Assembly: GCF_002879885.1 (NCBI RefSeq)
Contig: NZ_PNYA01000046.1
Span: 1 to 33,111, forward strand
Direction: 5' to 3'
Length of the DNA: 33,111 bases
Origin: Trinickia dabaoshanensis
GTDB taxonomy: Bacteria > Pseudomonadota > Gammaproteobacteria > Burkholderiales > Burkholderiaceae
This document shows positions 28,972-33,111 of the stretch, piece by piece. Within the stretch, counting starts at the first letter, position 1. Each line of letters starts with the position of its first letter. The translations under genes were made by a program, and so were the position numbers. Below the pieces are notes generated by a model. It made no database searches, was not told the origin of the DNA, and saw only the letters and a list, made by a program, of their open reading frames with translations.

Positions 28972-30405
28972 TTATGTACGTAAACTTGGAATCACCGGTA
29001 AAAAAGCATCGACGTCATCCGGGCCGCTATACTTTTCCAGACAGCTTAAATACTGAAGCAATACTTTCGCCGAAAAATCAATACTGAACTGCTTCGAGAC
29101 GGGCAACTCTTGTAAAAGACCTAATCGCCCACCGTGACTAAGTTGAGATCGTCCATCATCGTAAATTGCCGTTACAGCGCTCTCCAATGACATGCCGTTG
29201 TTCGAAACGACATCTGATTTTTCCAGCCCGAATAGCCCGCAGCAAAGGGTCAGAATTCCCCCAGCCTTTTTCCCCTGAGTCAAAATATCAAGCGCTATCC
29301 CCGCTTTCACCAGTGATACAAACTCGGCCGGTTCTCGCCGTGCCTCACCGAACCAATACATCGCCTCGACCCATCGCTTTTTGAGAGTAGGGACCGGCCC
29401 CGGTGTGTTGTGATTCACAAAAGCATAGAGCGCCTTGCCAGCACTACTGCGGAGTCCGGCTGTACGGTCCAGTAGTTCGTGATATCGGCCCGCTCCGCCT
29501 TTCAGGCCGGGCATGTCGAGCGACCAAGACGTTGGAATGTCACGCCCTCGGACTTGCAATAGCTGGTGGCTGAGTGTTGCGCCTTTCGCGTCGCCTGGCC
29601 CCCTAAGGTCTAACGCGTCGAGATGACCGAGCGCCAACCCAAAGGCGTCGATAGCGACGCGCACAGCGACCTCGGCGCAGGTTCGAGATAACTTCGCAAG
29701 TCTATCGGGCACCTCAACGACCGCGATCCATCGGCACGCGCCTACTTCGTCGCACGTTGATTTTGCCTTCCACTGATCGTCGATCGATTTCTGCTGTTCC
29801 TCAGAGCTGATCGTTGCTGGATCCCAGACAGGCGCCCCCGGACGAAGCGCTTGACCTTGAAAGTAAGCTCTAAGTGGTCGTACCCACCCCAGCGATAATT
29901 GTGCATTGGATTCTACCAAGTCCAGCCAATCAACGCGGGACATGAAGCGAACAGGACCAATTTCAAACTGCGGCGCTTCCGGACTTTCGAAAACGTGGCA
30001 AGGAAAGTAATGCATCGTCGTCTTCGACAGGCTAGCTACGCGTTCGCTGAGTATTTTTTTGAAAACGCGTTTAAATTTGGGGTCAGCATCAAATCGATCA
30101 CGATACGCGCCTGAGATAATATGCCCAACGATAGCGATTGCAAGTTCGCGAATTTCATGTGTCGATATTGAGGCTCGTGCCGATGGTGTGTTCTGCAGCC
30201 ACAGTTCGCCGATATCCCCAATCGCGCGTAGAGCATCCATCGTAGTGTCGATGTGCGACCCATCGCCTAGTGGGATATTGGGCGGTAACAGCTTGAACTG
30301 ACTACGCCATCGTCCCAATTCGTCAGGTGACATTTCTTGGATTCGTCGAGTCTCCGAAAATACCGTTTCAAAGAGCTCATCGTAATTGCGACTTATCGAT
30401 GCCAT
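28972..30405 (-). CDS. Hypothetical protein with ApeA/HEPN-like RxxxxH motif
   Basis: Protein of 477 residues with no family I can name with certainty. The C-terminal region (about 345-470) is helical and contains Arg419-Ser-Gln-Leu-Ser-His424 in DGRSQLSHGG. This fits the R-x4-6-H signature of HEPN RNases, in the form seen in ApeA-like HEPN domains. The first 300 residues form a mixed alpha/beta region (FESPEAPQFEIGPVRFMS, CRWIAVVEVP) that may sense a trigger. I used the ATG at 30405; a TTG at 30417 adds four residues. Neither has a clear ribosome site. It is convergent with the recombinase and divergent from the OLD nuclease. HEPN RNases are common killing effectors in phage defence and toxin systems, but that role is inferred from one motif here. 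Confidence 0.6.
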   Translation of the reverse strand: MASISRNYDELFETVFSETRRIQEMSPDELGRWRSQFKLLPPNIPLGDGSHIDTTMDALRAIGDIGELWLQNTPSARASISTHEIRELAIAIVGHIISGAYRDRFDADPKFKRVFKKILSERVASLSKTTMHYFPCHVFESPEAPQFEIGPVRFMSRVDWLDLVESNAQLSLGWVRPLRAYFQGQALRPGAPVWDPATISSEEQQKSIDDQWKAKSTCDEVGACRWIAVVEVPDRLAKLSRTCAEVAVRVAIDAFGLALGHLDALDLRGPGDAKGATLSHQLLQVRGRDIPTSWSLDMPGLKGGAGRYHELLDRTAGLRSSAGKALYAFVNHNTPGPVPTLKKRWVEAMYWFGEARREPAEFVSLVKAGIALDILTQGKKAGGILTLCCGLFGLEKSDVVSNNGMSLESAVTAIYDDGRSQLSHGGRLGLLQELPVSKQFSIDFSAKVLLQYLSCLEKYSGPDDVDAFLPVIPSLRT

Positions 30406-31003
30406 GTGTACAGTCAACTTGGACTAGGTGCCATGATTCTACTCGAATCACGAAGAGCTGCCATCGGCGGATGGCCCTTGGTGGTTTCGGTCCCCTTGGA
30501 TCCGGAATGACTCTTCTACCCCGGAGGTTGTCATGGCGGCGCACGGAGTCATAAGGGCGGCTCTGGGTCGGTTGGGGGCGCACGTGGATCGCCGAGCTGC
30601 AGCAGAACAGGGCCAATATCGGCCCGCAAAAACTCCGGCGTGATTTCCAGAGTTGAAATTGACCCTTGTCAGACGGGGCGGAGAGACCTCCGCATCATTG
30701 CCGAATGGCCTGAGAGTGCGTTGGGTGATAGCGTGCTCGTGAGTCGGCTGAAAGTTGCTTTGGCCGGTGGAGGTTACCAGCGCCCCGAGGCTCCGGCGCG
30801 ATCTTCGCCTGCTGGCGAAGACGGGACCTTCATCCGGTGCGCCGCTGTGACATTGGCGCGGCAGTTCCACCTCGCAAGCCATCAAGCAGTTGGTGCGGGC
30901 GGACGCCAGCCCAGACACTCTGTCGAGACGTCCTATTATCATGTCCATCTCCAGCGCGCAGAAGCCGGTTGCGCTGCCATATAACTACCTCGACGGGGGC
31001 AGG
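30406..31003. other. Structured gene-poor gap upstream of the OLD nuclease
   Basis: About 600 bases without a convincing gene. Two perfect small stem-loops are present: 30678-30693 (GCGGAG/CTCCGC, loop AGAC) and 30802-30821 (TCTTCGCC/GGCGAAGA, loop TGCT). Broken frames suggest leftover mobile-element sequence, but I cannot assign it to a family. The OLD gene's promoter should lie here; no clear hexamer pair was found. Confidence 0.35.
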
Positions 31004-33022
31004 ATGAAGTTGATCAAGTATCGGGTAACGAATTTCCGCTCCGTGAAGGACAGCGGCGATATTGATGCCGGCGACGTCGCCGCGCTGATCGGCGTCAACG
31101 AGTCAGGAAAAACGAATTTGCTGCTTCCGCTTTGGAAGCTCAATCCTGCCCGCGAAGGTGAGATTCAACCGACATCGGATTACCCGAAGACGATGTTCGC
31201 GGATGTGCGTGCCAACCCCGGAAACGTTCGATTCATCAGTGCCGATTTTGATGCCAGCTCTCTCAGAGACAATTTGATTGCTCTCACGAAACTGGACGTT
31301 GCACAACTGGAGGTTGTGCGTGTTGACCGGTACTTCGATGGTAAACATGCAATCTCGTTCCCGCAGTTTGCGCCCAAGACAACGGTCGCTGCCTCGGAGA
31401 TCAAGTGCGAATTGACGACCTTAACCACGGCCGTTCAGCGAACAGATGCGCTCAAGAGCGAAGAAGCACTTAAGTCGACGATCGTTGACGCCGTTCGCGC
31501 TTTGGCCGAACCCATCAGGCAAGACTGGACTGCGCAGGACCTCGATGCCGCCATCGAATCACTGAAGAAGTTGTTGCCAGACCAGCCGGCCAAGACGTCG
31601 ACGATCGTTCCTCGTACGCAGCAGACGATTGATGTCCTGACCGAATGGTTGTCCAACATCAGGTCGCCGGCCCCCGAAGACATCGAAGGCGTTCGAGATC
31701 TAGTCCTGAAAGCGCTCCCGAAGTTTGTGTACTACTCGAACTATGGAAATCTGGACTCGGAAATTTATCTCCCGCATGTGGTCCAGAATCTTGAGAGAAA
31801 GGATCTGGGGGCCAAGGAGGCGGCGAAAGCTCGGACCCTCCGCGTGTTGTTCAGCTTTGTTCGCCTCCAACCGACGGAGATCCGTGAGCTTGGCCGCGAC
31901 TTCAAAGATCCGAGCAATCAGAATCGGCAGCCCACGGAAGACGAGATTGCAAGGATCGCTGAGCGCAAGCGAGAGCGCTCCATCTTGCTACAGTCTGCGG
32001 GCACGACTTTGACCAAGGAGTTCAAGTCCTGGTGGAAACAAGGCGACTACCGCTTCCGATTCGAAGCGGATGGCGATCATTTCCGCATCTGGGTATCAGA
32101 TGATCGACGTCCGGAAGAAGTGGAGCTTGAGAATCGCAGTACGGGGCTGCAATGGTTCCTGAGCTTCTACCTCGTGTTCTTGGTCGAAAGCCAGGGCGAC
32201 CACGAAGACGCAATTCTTCTACTCGATGAGCCAGGCCTATCCCTTCATCCCCTTGCCCAGCGCGATCTGTCGGCCTTCTTCGATGGGTTGACCAAGACCA
32301 ACCAGATCATATATACGACGCACTCGCCGTTCCTCGTCGATCCCGACCGGCTGGATCGAGTGCGGAAGGTATATGTCGCTGCGGATGGCTCGACCGAGTC
32401 TTCGCCGAATCTGCGTCAGTCGGGTGCGGACCCGGCACATGCCGGGGCAGCGTACGCCGTGTACTCCGCACTTAACCTGAACGTCGCTGAAAGCTTGCTA
32501 CTGGGCTGCTGTCCAATCGTTGTGGAGGGAGCCTCCGATCAGCACTATCTGACGACGATTAAAGCGCTTCTTATCGGTGCGGGGAAGATCACACCTCGCC
32601 GAGAGCTGGTTTTCCCGCCCGCAGGTGGGACCAAAACGCTAAGGATCACCGCTGGAATATTGACTGGCCGAGACGAGACGCTTCCGGTCGTTTTGCTGGA
32701 TGGCGATCAAATGGGCAGCAGGATGGCGGCAGAGCTGAGCAGCGGCATCTATAACGGTGAGGAGGGGAAGGTCCTATCAACGGACGAATTCGTTGGCTTC
32801 AAAGGCTCAGAGGTAGAGGATTTGATTCCCCATCAGCGTTTCGTAGAAGCTGTAGACCGCATTTTGCGCACCCCGGAACAGCAGTTTTCGGAAATCGCGT
32901 CAATGGGGAAGCCAATCGTGCCGCAGGTTGAGGCATGGGCTAAGCGTGAAGGCGTCGAACTCACGCCTGGCTGGAAGGTGGAAGTGAACCGCCCCGGACT
33001 TGGTGGAGGCTCCAACTCTTGA
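31004..33022 (+). CDS. OLD-family ATP-dependent nuclease (AAA ATPase plus Toprim)
   Basis: Protein of 672 residues of the OLD (overcoming lysogenisation defect) class. The ABC-type ATPase starts at the N-terminus with Walker A Gly30-VNESG-Lys36-Thr37. Its Walker B is Asp408-Glu409 in ILLLDEPGLSLHP, followed by YTTHSPFL with the switch histidine. The Toprim nuclease domain carries Glu508 in VVEGASDQ and Asp566-Gly-Asp568 in LLDGDQMG. OLD proteins act in phage exclusion, alone or with partners such as the GajB helicase. No helicase gene lies beside it in this window. I chose the ATG at 31004, where family similarity begins (MKLIKYRVTNFRSV) just after a GGGGG stretch. An earlier in-frame ATG at 30941 is less likely. 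The last 12 or so residues appear to be encoded by an inserted IS3-family element, so the native C-terminus may be lost. Confidence 0.88.
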   Translation: MKLIKYRVTNFRSVKDSGDIDAGDVAALIGVNESGKTNLLLPLWKLNPAREGEIQPTSDYPKTMFADVRANPGNVRFISADFDASSLRDNLIALTKLDVAQLEVVRVDRYFDGKHAISFPQFAPKTTVAASEIKCELTTLTTAVQRTDALKSEEALKSTIVDAVRALAEPIRQDWTAQDLDAAIESLKKLLPDQPAKTSTIVPRTQQTIDVLTEWLSNIRSPAPEDIEGVRDLVLKALPKFVYYSNYGNLDSEIYLPHVVQNLERKDLGAKEAAKARTLRVLFSFVRLQPTEIRELGRDFKDPSNQNRQPTEDEIARIAERKRERSILLQSAGTTLTKEFKSWWKQGDYRFRFEADGDHFRIWVSDDRRPEEVELENRSTGLQWFLSFYLVFLVESQGDHEDAILLLDEPGLSLHPLAQRDLSAFFDGLTKTNQIIYTTHSPFLVDPDRLDRVRKVYVAADGSTESSPNLRQSGADPAHAGAAYAVYSALNLNVAESLLLGCCPIVVEGASDQHYLTTIKALLIGAGKITPRRELVFPPAGGTKTLRITAGILTGRDETLPVVLLDGDQMGSRMAAELSSGIYNGEEGKVLSTDEFVGFKGSEVEDLIPHQRFVEAVDRILRTPEQQFSEIASMGKPIVPQVEAWAKREGVELTPGWKVEVNRPGLGGGSNS

Positions 33023-33111
33023 GAGAATGGAGCCATGAACAAGTCGAACAAGTTTTCTGCTGAAGTCCGCGAGCGTGCTGTGCGCATGGTGCGAGAGCAT
33101 CGGGACGAGTA
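32985..33111 (+). mobile_element. IS3-family insertion sequence, left end (cut by window edge)
   Basis: A TGAACCGCCCCGG sequence at 32985 resembles the terminal inverted repeat of a group of IS3-family elements. A transposase OrfA start follows 50 bases later, the usual layout for an IS left end. The repeat lies inside the final codons of the OLD nuclease frame, so the element appears to have inserted at about 32984/32985. The right end lies beyond the window. The inverted repeat assignment is by recall. Confidence 0.6.
33035..33111 (+). CDS. IS3-family transposase OrfA, partial
   Basis: Only the first 25 codons are in the window. They read MNKSNKFSAEVRERAVRMV and onward, the typical start of IS3-family OrfA proteins, whose helix-turn-helix binds the element's inverted repeats. 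A GGAG site lies just before the ATG (33028-33032). OrfB, normally made by frameshift fusion, would follow outside the window. Confidence 0.85.
   Translation, partial: MNKSNKFSAEVRERAVRMVREHRDE

Noticed and set aside
31004-33022. Gabija system (GajA)
   Set aside because: The OLD-type domain order fits GajA, but no GajB-like helicase gene is present on either side in the window; an IS follows directly.

Overview
The window has the high G+C, GC-rich third codon positions and gene content of a betaproteobacterium, most likely Burkholderiaceae (Burkholderia, Paraburkholderia, Trinickia or a relative). That placement rests on codon use and recalled family resemblance. No rRNA or tRNA gene is visible to settle it.

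Region 1 (about 180-9006) is an orphan type VI secretion (T6SS) effector cassette on the + strand: promoter, vgrG spike, Tle3-type lipase effector, Tla3-type (DUF2875) partner, PAAR tip protein, and a second, N-terminally shortened tla3 copy. The effector and first tla3 overlap by 4 bases. The two tla3 copies share a collinear 1,576-base block (5373-6948 and 7431-9006). No recognisable separate immunity gene of the Tli3 (DUF3304) type is present, and no T6SS structural gene lies in the window.

Region 2 (9024-22348) is ordinary chromosome. On the minus strand are a VOC-fold protein and a PaaI-like hotdog thioesterase. A methyl-accepting chemotaxis protein (+), an AGE-family sugar epimerase (-) and a one-helix membrane protein (+) follow. 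Next comes a copper-exporting P-type ATPase (-) behind a textbook CueR-type promoter. Last are a DUF1254/DUF1214 lipoprotein and a large AsmA-like DUF748 protein with an OmpA-like C-terminus (both +).

Region 3 (about 22350-33111) is a loosely packed accessory island. It has long gene-poor gaps, visibly lower G+C in places (about 24400-27860) and mostly nuclease-like genes in both orientations. These are a PD-(D/E)XK-like protein, a PIN-like nuclease followed by a second PD-(D/E)XK-like protein, a minimal tyrosine recombinase framed by imperfect inverted repeats, a protein with an ApeA/HEPN-like RxxxxH motif, and an OLD-family ATPase-Toprim nuclease. An IS3-family element appears to have inserted into the 3' end of the OLD gene and runs off the window. 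The mix suggests an anti-phage or anti-plasmid defence island. No complete known multi-gene system (for example Gabija) can be assembled from what is visible. The PIN-like/PD-(D/E)XK pair and the HEPN-like gene are the best candidates for something undescribed.
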